DNA of 64,000 nt from Desulfoluna sp. (GTDB lineage Bacteria > Desulfobacterota > Desulfobacteria > Desulfobacterales > Desulfolunaceae): assembly GCF_030145185.1 (NCBI RefSeq), contig NZ_JAQYWB010000006.1, positions 51,335 through 115,334 of the forward strand, given 5' to 3'. The position numbers and the translations under genes were made by a program. Positions 42,505 to 52,767 of the stretch are shown piece by piece. Position 1 is the stretch's first letter. The number at the start of each line of letters is the position of its first letter. The notes beneath the pieces were generated by a model. It worked only from the letters and a program-made list of their open reading frames with translations, was not told the DNA's origin and did not search any database.

Positions 42505-43032
42505 ATGACACTGAGCCTGGAAGGGGGCCTGGCCCCTGACATCAAGAAAATTGGGGTGAGGGCTGTGTTGCTTTCACCTTCACAGGTCTATCGTACACTG
42601 AAGCAGCGGGGCACTCTCCATCGATTGTTGTGGGGATTTTCTGGCGCGGTGCTTCTGAATGGCCTCATGGCCGGCATGATAGGTCCAGAAGGGGGGCTGA
42701 CGGTTCTCGGAGCCGTTGCGGTTTTCAATTCTCTGGGCATGGCGTTTCTCTCCTCGCTGATGGGCTGGCTGGCCCTGTGGCTGGTGGGGAGGCGCCGACC
42801 GGGGGCTTCCGTCGTGGTGCCCTCTGTGGCCTACGGGTTTGGGGTGACCCTGCTCGTCTCATGGATTCCAGGTTCCTTTGTGTACACGGAACCTTGGAAA
42901 TGGGGGGTCATCTGGGTGGGTTTCCGAGAGCTCGGAGGCGTCAGTGGCCGCCGGGCCCTGGGGGCGGTTTTTCTGACCCTGGTCTCCCTGATGCTGCTTT
43001 TCAAGGGGCTCTTCATGCTGCAGGGCATGTGA
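42505..43032 (+). CDS. Yip1-like small membrane protein
   Basis: The 175-residue protein has an amphipathic N-terminal region (LLSPSQVYRTLKQRGTLHRL, typical in style of Yip1-like bacterial proteins) and four or five membrane segments. It lies between the 46-residue protein and the receiver-CBS gene, in the same direction. No catalytic motif was seen. Membership of the Yip1 superfamily is a tentative reading. Confidence 0.55.
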   Translation: MTLSLEGGLAPDIKKIGVRAVLLSPSQVYRTLKQRGTLHRLLWGFSGAVLLNGLMAGMIGPEGGLTVLGAVAVFNSLGMAFLSSLMGWLALWLVGRRRPGASVVVPSVAYGFGVTLLVSWIPGSFVYTEPWKWGVIWVGFRELGGVSGRRALGAVFLTLVSLMLLFKGLFMLQGM

Positions 43033-43092
43033 GAACGGCGTGTGCCAGCAAATTCGCATTGCACTGGACTGATGTGAAAGGAGAAGAACAAG

Positions 43093-43995
43093 ATGATTAA
43101 AAAAATACGTGTGATGATCGTGGATGATGAGGAACGTTTTCGCGTGGCCACTTCCAAGGTGCTGGAGCGCCGAGGGTTTGAGGTGCTCACAGCGGAATCG
43201 GGGGAAGAGGCCCTGGATTGTCTTGATCAGGGCCCCCATGTGGTGGTGCTGGATATCCGGATGAAAGGAATGGACGGGTTGATGGCCCTGGGGTTGATTA
43301 AGGAGCGCAAGCCCAAGCTGCCGGTGATCATGCTGACCGGGCATGGGACCGGAGAGTCGGCCGAGGAAGCGCTGGCCGCCGGGGCCCATGATTATCTGGC
43401 GAAACCCTGTGATATCGATCTCCTGGCGACAAAGATCTACGAAGCCGGGGTGGTCTCGGGATTCGACTCCGAGATGGAAAAAACGGTGGGAGAGGTGATG
43501 ATTCCTCTGGCGGATTACGAAACAGCCCGCCCCAACCAGACCCTGTCTTACGCCGTTCGAGCCTTGCGGGCCTCCTTTTCACCGCGCACCCTTTCCGGCT
43601 CCCTCATTGAGTCGGGGCAGCGATCCCTGCTTGTGATCTCAGATGGTGAGGTGAAGGGGGTGTTTTCCGTCGGGGGGTTGCTTGAGGCTTTGCTGCCCGA
43701 TTACACACAAGCCGATCTTCCCAGTACCGCGTCCACGATTCGATACTCGCCCATGTTCTGGAAGGGACTTTTTACGGCCGAGTCGAAAAAGCTGATGGAG
43801 CTTAAGGTCTCGGATGTGATGACGGAACCTCCCCATGAGGTGGATATTGATGCCAATATCATGGAAGCGGCCTATTTGATGGTGTCTATGAATCAGCGTC
43901 GGCTGGCCGTGATGGCCTGGGGTCAATGTCAGGGGATTGTGAGAGAGGAAGAGCTTTTCTTTGAGATTGAACGCATCGCTTCGAAAGGGGCGTGA
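43093..43995 (+). CDS. Receiver-CBS pair protein
   Basis: The 300-residue protein has a receiver (phosphoacceptor D54 in VVLDIRMKGMDG, K in YLAKPCD) followed by two CBS motifs (about 134-205 and 240-296; VSDVMTEPPHEVDID and SMNQRRLAVM typical). CBS pairs bind adenine nucleotides or similar ligands, so this protein could merge phosphorylation with energy status. There is no DNA-binding domain. It closes the DASS-2 unit, 60 bases after the Yip1-like gene. Confidence 0.85.
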   Translation: MIKKIRVMIVDDEERFRVATSKVLERRGFEVLTAESGEEALDCLDQGPHVVVLDIRMKGMDGLMALGLIKERKPKLPVIMLTGHGTGESAEEALAAGAHDYLAKPCDIDLLATKIYEAGVVSGFDSEMEKTVGEVMIPLADYETARPNQTLSYAVRALRASFSPRTLSGSLIESGQRSLLVISDGEVKGVFSVGGLLEALLPDYTQADLPSTASTIRYSPMFWKGLFTAESKKLMELKVSDVMTEPPHEVDIDANIMEAAYLMVSMNQRRLAVMAWGQCQGIVREEELFFEIERIASKGA

Positions 43996-44049
43996 GGCAG
44001 AGAAGAGGGCTCGGGGTGATCTTCCCTCGATAAGGTCTTCGAGGAAAAA

Positions 44050-44100
44050 AAGGTAAAAAAAAAGGGCCGGATCGGTAACGATCAGGTCCTTTTTGTTTTT
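44050..44100. terminator. Bidirectional terminator between receiver-CBS and tRNA-Pro genes
   Basis: An imperfect 12-pair stem (44063-44090, AGGGCC...GGTCCT with inner GATCG/CGATC) has A-runs on the left and T-runs on the right. It can terminate both the DASS-2 unit (+) and the tRNA transcript (-). Confidence 0.75.
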
Positions 44101-44114
44101 TATATTTTGTGTTT

Positions 44115-44192
<78 letters not shown>

Positions 44193-44205
44193 CAAAAACA
44201 GGTGG

Positions 44206-44235
44206 GTTATACCCCCATGTTTCGATTGATGTCAA
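44206..44235 (-). promoter_or_regulatory. Sigma-70 promoter of tRNA-Pro
   Basis: On the - strand TTGACA (44235-44230) is followed after 18 bases by TATAAC (44211-44206), ~15 bases before the mature tRNA 5' end. Confidence 0.7.
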
Positions 44236-44355
44236 GCACTCTTTGACAAAAAAAAAGCCCACCCCCATAATGGCGCAAAAAACGTGGAGGGGCTGTGGCA
44301 GGTGCCCACAGAACCAAAGGCTGAAATCAAGGGGTTGAAGGCAGAGGGCGGGTTT

Positions 44356-45216
44356 ATGTTTCCACTGGGAGAAAATGCGAAGATCGGTGTGGCGGCCCCG
44401 TCGGGGGTGGTTGATCCCGTTATGTTTGCAAAGGGGATGGCCCGGATTCGTGGGGTGGGATGGGCCGTGGAGGCCGATGAGGCGGTGCTGGGGGCGATGC
44501 GCTATCTGGCCGGGGATGAGGCGGTGCGCAAGGCGTCCCTCTTGCGTCTGGCCAGGAGGCAGCCGGACCTGATTATCGCGGCGCGTGGCGGATATGGAGC
44601 CATGCGGCTTTTGGACCACCTCTCTTGCGAGGAGCTTGCCGGGCTTCCTCTGTTTATGGGGTTCAGTGATGCCACGGCCCTTCTGGTCCGTCTGGTGGGG
44701 TTGGGGGCCTGCGCCATTCACGGCCCCACGGTGCAGGCGCTGGCCACGGCCTCGTCAGAGACCGTGGACGCCCTTGCGGGGTTGTTCACTCAAGGTTTTT
44801 TTCCCTCTCCCCTGGGGGCTGCCTGGGAGGCTCTGGTGCCCGGAGAGGGGGGCGGTGTGTTGACCGGGGGCAATCTGACCACCTTGGCTCACCTCTGCGG
44901 GACGCCTTTTCAGCCCGATTTCTCGGGATGTATTCTCGCCTTGGAGGATGTGCATGAGGCGCCCTATCGCATGGACCGGGCATTGACCCAGATGCGGCTG
45001 TCCGGGGCCCTGTCCGGCGTGGCCGGGGTGATGGTGGGGGAGTGCCTCCACTGTGGGGAGACGATGGCCCGTGACGCCGTGTTTCAAGATATTTTTGCCC
45101 CCTTGGGCATTCCGGTGGTGACCGGGGGCCGGTTTGGTCACGGTGCCACCAACCTGCCCATGCTCTTTGGCGTGCGGGTGGAGCTTTCGTCGGATACGGG
45201 GTTTCGGTATGTGTGA
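44356..45216 (+). CDS. LD-carboxypeptidase (S66 family)
   Basis: From ATG 44356 the protein has 286 residues. S66 peptidases cleave the terminal D-alanine from tetrapeptide stems during murein recycling. Landmarks are NAKIGVAAPSG near the N-terminus, the nucleophile Ser in MGFSDATALL, the Glu in ALEDVHEAPYRMDR and the His in GGRFGHGATNLPM, matching the Ser-Glu-His triad. The frame extends to 44284 (GTG), but the extra 24 residues are not typical. No signal peptide was seen. It overlaps the next gene by eight bases. Confidence 0.88.
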   Translation: MFPLGENAKIGVAAPSGVVDPVMFAKGMARIRGVGWAVEADEAVLGAMRYLAGDEAVRKASLLRLARRQPDLIIAARGGYGAMRLLDHLSCEELAGLPLFMGFSDATALLVRLVGLGACAIHGPTVQALATASSETVDALAGLFTQGFFPSPLGAAWEALVPGEGGGVLTGGNLTTLAHLCGTPFQPDFSGCILALEDVHEAPYRMDRALTQMRLSGALSGVAGVMVGECLHCGETMARDAVFQDIFAPLGIPVVTGGRFGHGATNLPMLFGVRVELSSDTGFRYV

Positions 45217-46288
45217 TCCTCTGGAACAAAAAATGAACGAGGGGGTGGCGGGCGGTGTGTTCTCCTGCGGCCAGTTGGTGGTGATGCGTGAGGGGAAGGT
45301 GGTGGCGGAATATTGCGTCGGCACCCTTTATTCAAGGAACACCGGGGTGACGCCGGAGACACTCTTTGACCTGGCATCGCTGACCAAGCCCCTGGCCGCT
45401 GCGACCCTTGCCATGCGGTTGGTGCAGGCCGGACAGCTGGATGTTGAGGCCCCTGTCTGCCGTTATGTCCCCTGGTTTTCAGGCGGGCATCGAGAAGCGG
45501 TGACGATTCGTCAGCTCCTGGACCACTCCTCGGGGCTTCCAGCCTGGCGCCCCTTTTACGAAACCCTGGCACCCCTTGCGGCGGCACAGCGGGGGGAGGA
45601 GCTGAGGCGGCTGATTCAGGGGTGTCCTCTGGAGCGAGCGCCCGGGGCGGCCGTGTGCTACAGCGATATCGGTTTTATGCTCCTTAAAGAGGGGGTGGAG
45701 GCCGTGGCCGTGGTCGATGTGAGGCATCAGTTTAACGAGGTCGTGCGCGCCCCTCTGGGGCTTTCTGATCTCATGTACGCCATCGATATTCCGGGGGACA
45801 GGGCGGTGGCTGCCACGGAAACCTGCCCCTGGCGTGCCCGGACTCTGTGCGGGGAGGTGCATGACGACAATGCCTGGGCCATGGGCGGTGTGGCCCTCCA
45901 TGCCGGTCTTTTCGGGACGGCGCGGGCGGTGGGGCGCCTGGTCTGGCACCTGGTGGCGCATCATCGCGACGGTGTCCCTGGTTCCCCTTTTCGTCGGGAG
46001 GTTGTGGGCTCTTTTCTCCAGGAGTCACAGGGCAGGGGCCGGGGGATGGGTTTTGACCTGCCATCGCCGGAGGGGTCGGCCAGCGGGCGTTATTTCGGGC
46101 CGGGCAGCGTGGGGCATCTGGGTTTTACCGGGACCTCTTTCTGGGCCGACCCGAGCCGCGGGATGGTGGTGGTTCTTCTCACCAATCGGGTGTATCCCTC
46201 GCGCGCGAATCTGGCGATCCGTTTGTTTCGTCCTGAGGTGCATGATCTGGCGATGGAAATCTATGGTCCGGGCGTTGTCGGCCCGTGA
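45209..46288 (+). CDS. Serine beta-lactamase-like hydrolase
   Basis: From ATG 45209, inside the end of the previous gene, the protein has 359 residues. It belongs to the class C beta-lactamase/DD-peptidase/esterase fold: SxxK as SLTK (DLASLTKPLAA), the Tyr motif YSDIG and the third motif GHLGFTGTSF. The GGVFSCGQLVV start and Leu-rich core are typical of this family. No clear signal peptide was seen, so a cytosolic role in muropeptide breakdown with the coupled LD-carboxypeptidase is plausible. The exact substrate is unknown. Confidence 0.85.
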   Translation: MCDPLEQKMNEGVAGGVFSCGQLVVMREGKVVAEYCVGTLYSRNTGVTPETLFDLASLTKPLAAATLAMRLVQAGQLDVEAPVCRYVPWFSGGHREAVTIRQLLDHSSGLPAWRPFYETLAPLAAAQRGEELRRLIQGCPLERAPGAAVCYSDIGFMLLKEGVEAVAVVDVRHQFNEVVRAPLGLSDLMYAIDIPGDRAVAATETCPWRARTLCGEVHDDNAWAMGGVALHAGLFGTARAVGRLVWHLVAHHRDGVPGSPFRREVVGSFLQESQGRGRGMGFDLPSPEGSASGRYFGPGSVGHLGFTGTSFWADPSRGMVVVLLTNRVYPSRANLAIRLFRPEVHDLAMEIYGPGVVGP

Positions 46289-47609
<1,321 letters not shown>

Positions 47610-47612
47610 CCT

Positions 47613-48434
47613 ATGTTTTCACGGCGTATGGTCTTGGTTGTGGCGGTTTTGGGACTGCTTCTGCTCAACATTGCCGCTTTAACCGTTTCAAGCAGTCGTC
47701 CCGATTCCGCCGAAGGTGCAGCCCCCCTGGCTCTGCATTTAACGGCGCCCTTTCAGAAAGGCCTGACGGCTACCCTCGGGTGGATTCGTTCCATCTGGCA
47801 CGGGTACTTCAATCTTGTCACCACGGCAGAGGAAAACGAGGTCCTCCGTAGTGAGGTGGCCCAGCTCCGAGAGCAGCTTAACGGGTACAACGAGCTTAAA
47901 CTGCTCAACGGGAGAATGCGCAGCCTTCTCTCCTTTAAAGAGGCTAAGGCCCGAAATATGGTGGCCGCCATGGTCACCGGCAAGGATGCCTCTCTCTGGT
48001 ATCGCACCCTTATTATAGACAAAGGCACAGAAGACGGCGTGGCCAAGGGGCAACCCGTGGTGGTTCCCGAAGGCATCGTGGGGCAGGTCATTGAAGCCTC
48101 AGGGCGATACGCCAAGGTTCTTCTCATTACGGATCGCAACAGCTCCGTGGATGCTCTGGCTCAGGATACCCGGGCCAGGGGCGTTCTGAAGGGCGGTGGG
48201 GCCGCGGAATGCCGATTTGCTTATGCCAATCGAAACGATACCATCAAGACCGGTCAGCGTATCGTCTCCTCGGGTCTGGACGGTGTGTTCCCCAAGGGCT
48301 TTTTCATCGGAACGGTGAGTGAAGTGCACAAGGGGGTGTCCGGAATCTTCCAGGAGGTGGCGGTGACCCCTTCCGTGCCTTTTGATAAGTTGGAGGAGGT
48401 GCTTGTGGTGCTTGGTCCCGAGGCGGGAAGCTGA
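47613..48434 (+). CDS. mreC: Rod-shape-determining protein MreC
   Basis: MreC is a bitopic periplasmic scaffold that activates PBP2. The 273 residues have one N-terminal membrane segment (LVVAVLGLLLLNIAALTV), a coiled coil at about 70-105 (EENEVLRSEVAQLREQLNGY) and two beta-barrel domains with GIVGQVIEASGRYAKVLLITDRNSSVDAL (core GIVGQV and LITDRNSSVD). The last base overlaps the mreD ATG. Confidence 0.94.
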   Translation: MFSRRMVLVVAVLGLLLLNIAALTVSSSRPDSAEGAAPLALHLTAPFQKGLTATLGWIRSIWHGYFNLVTTAEENEVLRSEVAQLREQLNGYNELKLLNGRMRSLLSFKEAKARNMVAAMVTGKDASLWYRTLIIDKGTEDGVAKGQPVVVPEGIVGQVIEASGRYAKVLLITDRNSSVDALAQDTRARGVLKGGGAAECRFAYANRNDTIKTGQRIVSSGLDGVFPKGFFIGTVSEVHKGVSGIFQEVAVTPSVPFDKLEEVLVVLGPEAGS

Positions 48435-48961
48435 TGGCGGTCATCGGATATATCCTGGCCTCCATTTTGCTGATTCTTGTCCAAACGGCCTTTTTGCCCC
48501 AGATTCCCGTGCGCGCCCCCTTTGATTTGATGGTGGTCCAAGTGGTCTACACGGCCCTTGCGTTGCCTCGCCTGAAGGGCTGCGGCGTGATTCTTGTGAC
48601 GGGGGTTCTTGTGGACGGCCTTTCGGGCAGTCCCTTTGGCTTTTATCTCACCAGTTATTTCTGGCTTTTCTTCTCTCTTCAAATTGCGATTCAGGTTTTG
48701 CACGTGTATAGCCGTGTCTTGATCTATGTTGCCGTTCTGGTAGGGATTTTGCTCGAAAACCTTGTGGCGCTTCTTGCGCTCAGTGTCTCCGGGGTCAACG
48801 CCGCCACCATGGTGTGGGCCGTCGAGCAGGGGGTCGAGCAGCTTCTCTGGGGGGCTCTGCTGGGGCCCTTGGTGTATGTCCTGCTGGCCGTGGGATACCG
48901 GATCGGAGGGGGGCTGACTCGTGGGATCGTTTGCCAGCTGGAAGGGGGCGACGGTGTGTAG
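48434..48961 (+). CDS. mreD: Rod-shape-determining protein MreD
   Basis: The 175-residue protein has five or six membrane segments and the MreD features PFDLMVVQVVYTAL and LVDGLSGSPFGFYLTSY. It joins MreC in the elongasome. It overlaps mreC by one base and mrdA by eight. The assignment rests on weak sequence features plus secure synteny. Confidence 0.9.
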   Translation: MAVIGYILASILLILVQTAFLPQIPVRAPFDLMVVQVVYTALALPRLKGCGVILVTGVLVDGLSGSPFGFYLTSYFWLFFSLQIAIQVLHVYSRVLIYVAVLVGILLENLVALLALSVSGVNAATMVWAVEQGVEQLLWGALLGPLVYVLLAVGYRIGGGLTRGIVCQLEGGDGV

Positions 48962-50831
48962 TTCTGGCGGTAACCCGGAGAGCAAAAGAACCAAAGCCAT
49001 GTGCGGCTATCTGGACAGCCCTGATGGGGAGTGGTTTAACCGTCGGCTCAAGGGGACCATGATCCTCATTTTTATCGCCTTTTCCGTTATATTGGTGCGT
49101 CTCTTTTATCTTCAGGTCGTTCAGGGGCATGTTTATCGTGAGTTGTCTACCAACAATCGCATTCGTCTTCAGAGCCTGCCTTCCTCCCGGGGGTTGATTT
49201 ACGACAGCGAGGGCAAGCTCCTTGTGGACAACCGACCTGCTTTTGACCTCCTTATTGTCCCTCGGGATGCCAAGCCTTTGTCGGAGACCCTTGAGCGTCT
49301 TTCCCGTTTTACAGGCGTTCCTGTGGCAGAGATGATGGAGAGGATTGCCAAGAAAGGGGGGGAGGGGTCTTCTCGTCAGATTGTGCTCAAACGGGGGATT
49401 GGACGCGATGTCCTGGCCCCGGTGGAGGTTCACAGCTTTGACCTGCCCGGTGTGGTGGTGAAGGTTCGTCCCAAGCGATTTTATCTCAACCCAGGCATGG
49501 CGGCTCACCTCCTGGGTTATCTGGGGGAGATTAACGCCCGGGAGCTTTCAAGCGGCAAGCATCCCGAGGCCTCCGGCGGAGATTTCATCGGAAAGTTTGG
49601 GGTTGAGAAGGTGATGGAGCCTCTTTTGCGCGGATCGCAAGGCGGCCGGCAGGTTGAGGTGGATGCCCACGGCCGTGTGATCCGTGAGCTTAAGCGGGTG
49701 GAGGCGGATCCCGGTAAGAATATTTATCTCACGGTCAACACGAAACTTCAGAAAAAAGCCGAGGCCCTGCTGAAGGGAGATGTCGGTTCCGTGGTGGCCC
49801 TTGATCCCAGAACCGGTGCGGTGTTGGCCATGGCCAGCAGCCCCACCTTCGATCAAAACGATTTTGTCAGCGGGCTCTCTTACGCCAAGTGGAATTCCCT
49901 TAAAAATAATCCCGGGCGTCCCATGGAGAACAAGGCCACTCAGGCCCTTTATCCTCCTGCGTCCATTTATAAAATCGTCTCTTCCATGGCGGCCCTGGAG
50001 GAGAAGGTGGTGGATGCCAGGACCCGGTTTTACTGTTCGGGCCGTCATGCCTATGGAGACCGAACGTATCGGTGCTGGAAACGTACCGGCCATGGCTCGG
50101 TGGATGTGGTGGACTCCATCGCCCAGTCCTGTGATGTGTTCTATTATGAGGTGGGGGAAAGGATTGGGGTCGACCGCCTGGCCTTTTATGCGCGTGGCTG
50201 CGGCCTGGGGCGTCCCACCGGGGTTGAACTGGCTGGCGAGGCTGCCGGGCTTATTCCCACGGCTGAATGGAAGCGGCGCAAGCTGGGGCAGAGTTGGCTC
50301 AGTGGGGAGACCCTGTCTCTGACCATCGGGCAGAGCTACAATCTTGTGACGCCGATTCAGATGGCGATGCTCATCGCTTCGGTGGGTAACGGGGGGACGA
50401 TTTACAAACCCCATATTCTCGGGAAGATTGAAACGGCCGACGGCTCCTTGGTTAAAGAGACCCGGCCCGTCGTGAAGGGGCATCTTCCCGTCGGGAAAAA
50501 AAATCTGGGGCTGATTCAAAAGGGGCTTTGGGGGGCGGTGAATGACCATAAGGGGACCGCGAGACGTGCCCGTATCAACGGGGTGACGTTGGCGGGAAAG
50601 ACTGGGACCGCGCAGGTGATCAGTAAGGGGGAGAGCGGCGTCAAGAAAAAAAAGAGGATTCGTAAATTTCGGGATCATGCCTGGTTTGTGGCTTATGCTC
50701 CGATGGAAAACCCAACCATCGCCGTGGCGGTGATCGTGGAACATGGTGAAGGCGGATCCACCAAGGCGGCTCCCATTGCCAGAAAAGTGATCGAGACCTA
50801 TCTGGGAAAAGGAGAGGACGTCCGTGATTGA
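48954..50831 (+). CDS. mrdA: Penicillin-binding protein 2 (transpeptidase)
   Basis: PBP2 crosslinks lateral peptidoglycan with RodA. I start at GTG 48954, seven bases after GGAAGGGG and overlapping the mreD stop, giving 625 residues; ATG 48999 is an alternative. One membrane segment (MILIFIAFSVILVRLFYLQV) is followed by the pedestal domain (SLPSSRGLIYDSEGK, GDFIGKFGVEK) and the transpeptidase domain with active-site Ser in PPASIYKIV, SCD at the second motif and the KTG motif in LAGKTGTAQV. Its stop overlaps rodA by eight bases. Confidence 0.94.
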   Translation: MCSSGGNPESKRTKAMCGYLDSPDGEWFNRRLKGTMILIFIAFSVILVRLFYLQVVQGHVYRELSTNNRIRLQSLPSSRGLIYDSEGKLLVDNRPAFDLLIVPRDAKPLSETLERLSRFTGVPVAEMMERIAKKGGEGSSRQIVLKRGIGRDVLAPVEVHSFDLPGVVVKVRPKRFYLNPGMAAHLLGYLGEINARELSSGKHPEASGGDFIGKFGVEKVMEPLLRGSQGGRQVEVDAHGRVIRELKRVEADPGKNIYLTVNTKLQKKAEALLKGDVGSVVALDPRTGAVLAMASSPTFDQNDFVSGLSYAKWNSLKNNPGRPMENKATQALYPPASIYKIVSSMAALEEKVVDARTRFYCSGRHAYGDRTYRCWKRTGHGSVDVVDSIAQSCDVFYYEVGERIGVDRLAFYARGCGLGRPTGVELAGEAAGLIPTAEWKRRKLGQSWLSGETLSLTIGQSYNLVTPIQMAMLIASVGNGGTIYKPHILGKIETADGSLVKETRPVVKGHLPVGKKNLGLIQKGLWGAVNDHKGTARRARINGVTLAGKTGTAQVISKGESGVKKKKRIRKFRDHAWFVAYAPMENPTIAVAVIVEHGEGGSTKAAPIARKVIETYLGKGEDVRD

Positions 50832-51927
50832 TCGCCGTGTGGTGGAACATTTTGATTGGGGCCTTTTGCTGATTACCCTGATTCTCGCAGGCCTGGGGCT
50901 GGTGGCTCTTTACAGTGCTGTCTACGCAGGGAACGATCCCTCTTTGCGCCCGCTTTTCGTGAAGCAATTGATTTGGCTGGGAGCGGGCATGGGGGTGATG
51001 ATTGCGACGTTCTGCCTGGGCCCCAAGGAGTTTGAACGATGGACTCCCGGGATTTATACAGGATGCATGATTCTTCTTGTGGCGGTGCTCTTTGTGGGGC
51101 GCATGGTGGGCGGTTCAAGGCGCTGGTTGGTCTTGGGGCCCTTCACCCTTCAGCCTTCAGAGCTGGCCAAGATCGGTGTGATTCTCATGCTGGCCCGCTT
51201 TTACGCGCGAAATGCCACAACACGTGGGCTTGGTTTTCGAGAGTTGATTAAGCCTGCGGCTATCGTGCTGTTGCCCTTTGTCTTGATTTATCTTCAGCCC
51301 GACCTGGGGACCGGTCTCCTGATCGTGATGATCGCAGGGATCATGACCCTCTTTGTTAAAATTGAGCGCCGTACGCTGACGATGCTGGTGTGTGCGGGGC
51401 TGGGTCTTGCGGTGGCGGCCTGGCTTTTTTTTCTTAAGGCGTATCAGAAGCAGCGTGTGCTGACCTTTCTTAATCCCGACCGGGATCCTCTGGGGGCAGG
51501 GTATCACATCATTCAATCTAAAATTGCCATCGGGTCCGGGATGCTTACGGGTAAAGGGTTTCTCAAGGGGACTCAGAATACCTTGAGTTTTCTTCCTGAG
51601 CGGCATACCGACTTTATTCTCTCGGTCCTGGCCGAAGAGTGGGGCTTTCTCGGCACGGTGTTTCTCGCGTTTATGTATTGCACCCTTTTTGTCTGGAGCC
51701 TGAATATCGCCCATAAAAGCAAGAACACCTTTGGAACCATCACGGCTGTGGGGGTCACGGCCATGCTCTTCTGGGAGGTTTTTATCAATATGGGTATGGT
51801 CATGGGGCTGATGCCTGTGGTGGGGGTTCCTCTTCCCCTGGTGAGTTACGGCGGTTCGTCGGTTGTTACCAGTCTGATGTCGATTGGGCTCTTGATGGGT
51901 GTCAGCATGCGTCGGTTCAAAAAATAG
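50824..51927 (+). CDS. rodA: Rod-shape glycosyltransferase RodA
   Basis: RodA is the SEDS-family polymerase that extends glycan strands from lipid II. The 367-residue, ten-segment protein shows GSRRWLVLGPFTLQPSELAKIG, the catalytic-region QPDLGTGLLI with its aspartate, KGFLKGTQNTLSFLPERHTDFI and PLVSYGGSSVVTSL. It overlaps mrdA and ends the cluster. Confidence 0.95.
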   Translation: MIDRRVVEHFDWGLLLITLILAGLGLVALYSAVYAGNDPSLRPLFVKQLIWLGAGMGVMIATFCLGPKEFERWTPGIYTGCMILLVAVLFVGRMVGGSRRWLVLGPFTLQPSELAKIGVILMLARFYARNATTRGLGFRELIKPAAIVLLPFVLIYLQPDLGTGLLIVMIAGIMTLFVKIERRTLTMLVCAGLGLAVAAWLFFLKAYQKQRVLTFLNPDRDPLGAGYHIIQSKIAIGSGMLTGKGFLKGTQNTLSFLPERHTDFILSVLAEEWGFLGTVFLAFMYCTLFVWSLNIAHKSKNTFGTITAVGVTAMLFWEVFINMGMVMGLMPVVGVPLPLVSYGGSSVVTSLMSIGLLMGVSMRRFKK

Positions 51928-52341
51928 AAGCCAACCCTTCGCGTGTGTTCACGGGGAACAGAAGGCCCATCGTTTCGTGGGCGCTGTGGTGCCGACTGAA
52001 AGTGGGCGTAATTACCGGCGCTTTTACTCTTTTTGTGCTGTATATGAAAAGCCTTTTAATGCTTAGAATCGTATTGATAGGGGGCAAAAGTTCTCTAACA
52101 GTATACTGCTTGTGGGTAAAGCATGGAGGCCTTTGTGTGGCAGGGGCTGGCGTGTGATGGAAAAACTTGATATCACTTGTTAAACATGGAAGGTTTTTCT
52201 AAAACAGGTTGACATAAAAAGATAAAAATTGGTATAGGTTTAGTGCTAAAATGAGGGAATTTCTAAGACTTGTAACAGTCTTAGTTTGTGTCGCTAAGGT
52301 TAGATCTGGCATTCTTATTAACTTTTGTTGGAGGGTCACCA
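51928..52341 (+). other. Gap upstream of the ATP synthase operon
   Basis: A 70-codon frame at 51945-52157 has no support as a gene. The right half holds the atp promoter. The left part shows no clear terminator for rodA. Confidence 0.45.
52209..52238 (+). promoter_or_regulatory. Sigma-70 promoter of the ATP synthase operon
   Basis: TTGACA (52209-52214) is followed after 18 bases by TATAGG (52233-52238) in AT-rich DNA. Transcription would start near 52245, giving a ~97-base leader before atpF'. Confidence 0.7.
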
Positions 52342-52767
52342 ATGGTCAGTGTGGATTATTCCTTATTGGTGCAGATTGTCAACTTCATCCTCTTGATCCT
52401 TATTTTGAACATCGTCTTGTATAAGCCGATCCGGGGAGTCCTTTCGAAACGTCGAGAGGCCATCGACGGGCTCAATGCGAGCATCGATGAGTCATCCGTC
52501 GGGGTACAAGAGAAAGAGGAGACGTTTGCAGCTGGAATCAAGGAGGGACGTGCCAAGGGCGTTCAACTGAAGGATGCGCTTATTGATGAGGCGTCTCAGG
52601 AAGAGAGACGTATCGTCGGAGAGATCACCAACCGTGCCCAGGATGATCTGGCCGCTGTTCGTGAAAAAATTTCTCAGGAGATGGTTGCGGTGCGGGAGAG
52701 TCTGCGGAGCGAGGTGGATGATTTTGCAAAAGCAATTGGCGAAAAAATTCTGGGGAGGGCTCTGTAA
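52342..52767 (+). CDS. atpF': ATP synthase F0 subunit b'
   Basis: The 141-residue protein has one N-terminal membrane helix (LLVQIVNFILLILILNIVLY) and a long charged helix beginning KPIRGVLSKRREAIDG, the layout of the peripheral stalk b subunits. GGAGGG precedes ATG 52342. It overlaps the next b-type gene by one base. Two different b genes indicate a b/b' heterodimer stalk. Confidence 0.85.
   Translation: MVSVDYSLLVQIVNFILLILILNIVLYKPIRGVLSKRREAIDGLNASIDESSVGVQEKEETFAAGIKEGRAKGVQLKDALIDEASQEERRIVGEITNRAQDDLAAVREKISQEMVAVRESLRSEVDDFAKAIGEKILGRAL

Noticed and set aside
51945..52157. 70-codon frame upstream of the atp promoter
   Set aside because: No ribosome binding site or similarity; lies in an intergenic region of shifting composition.
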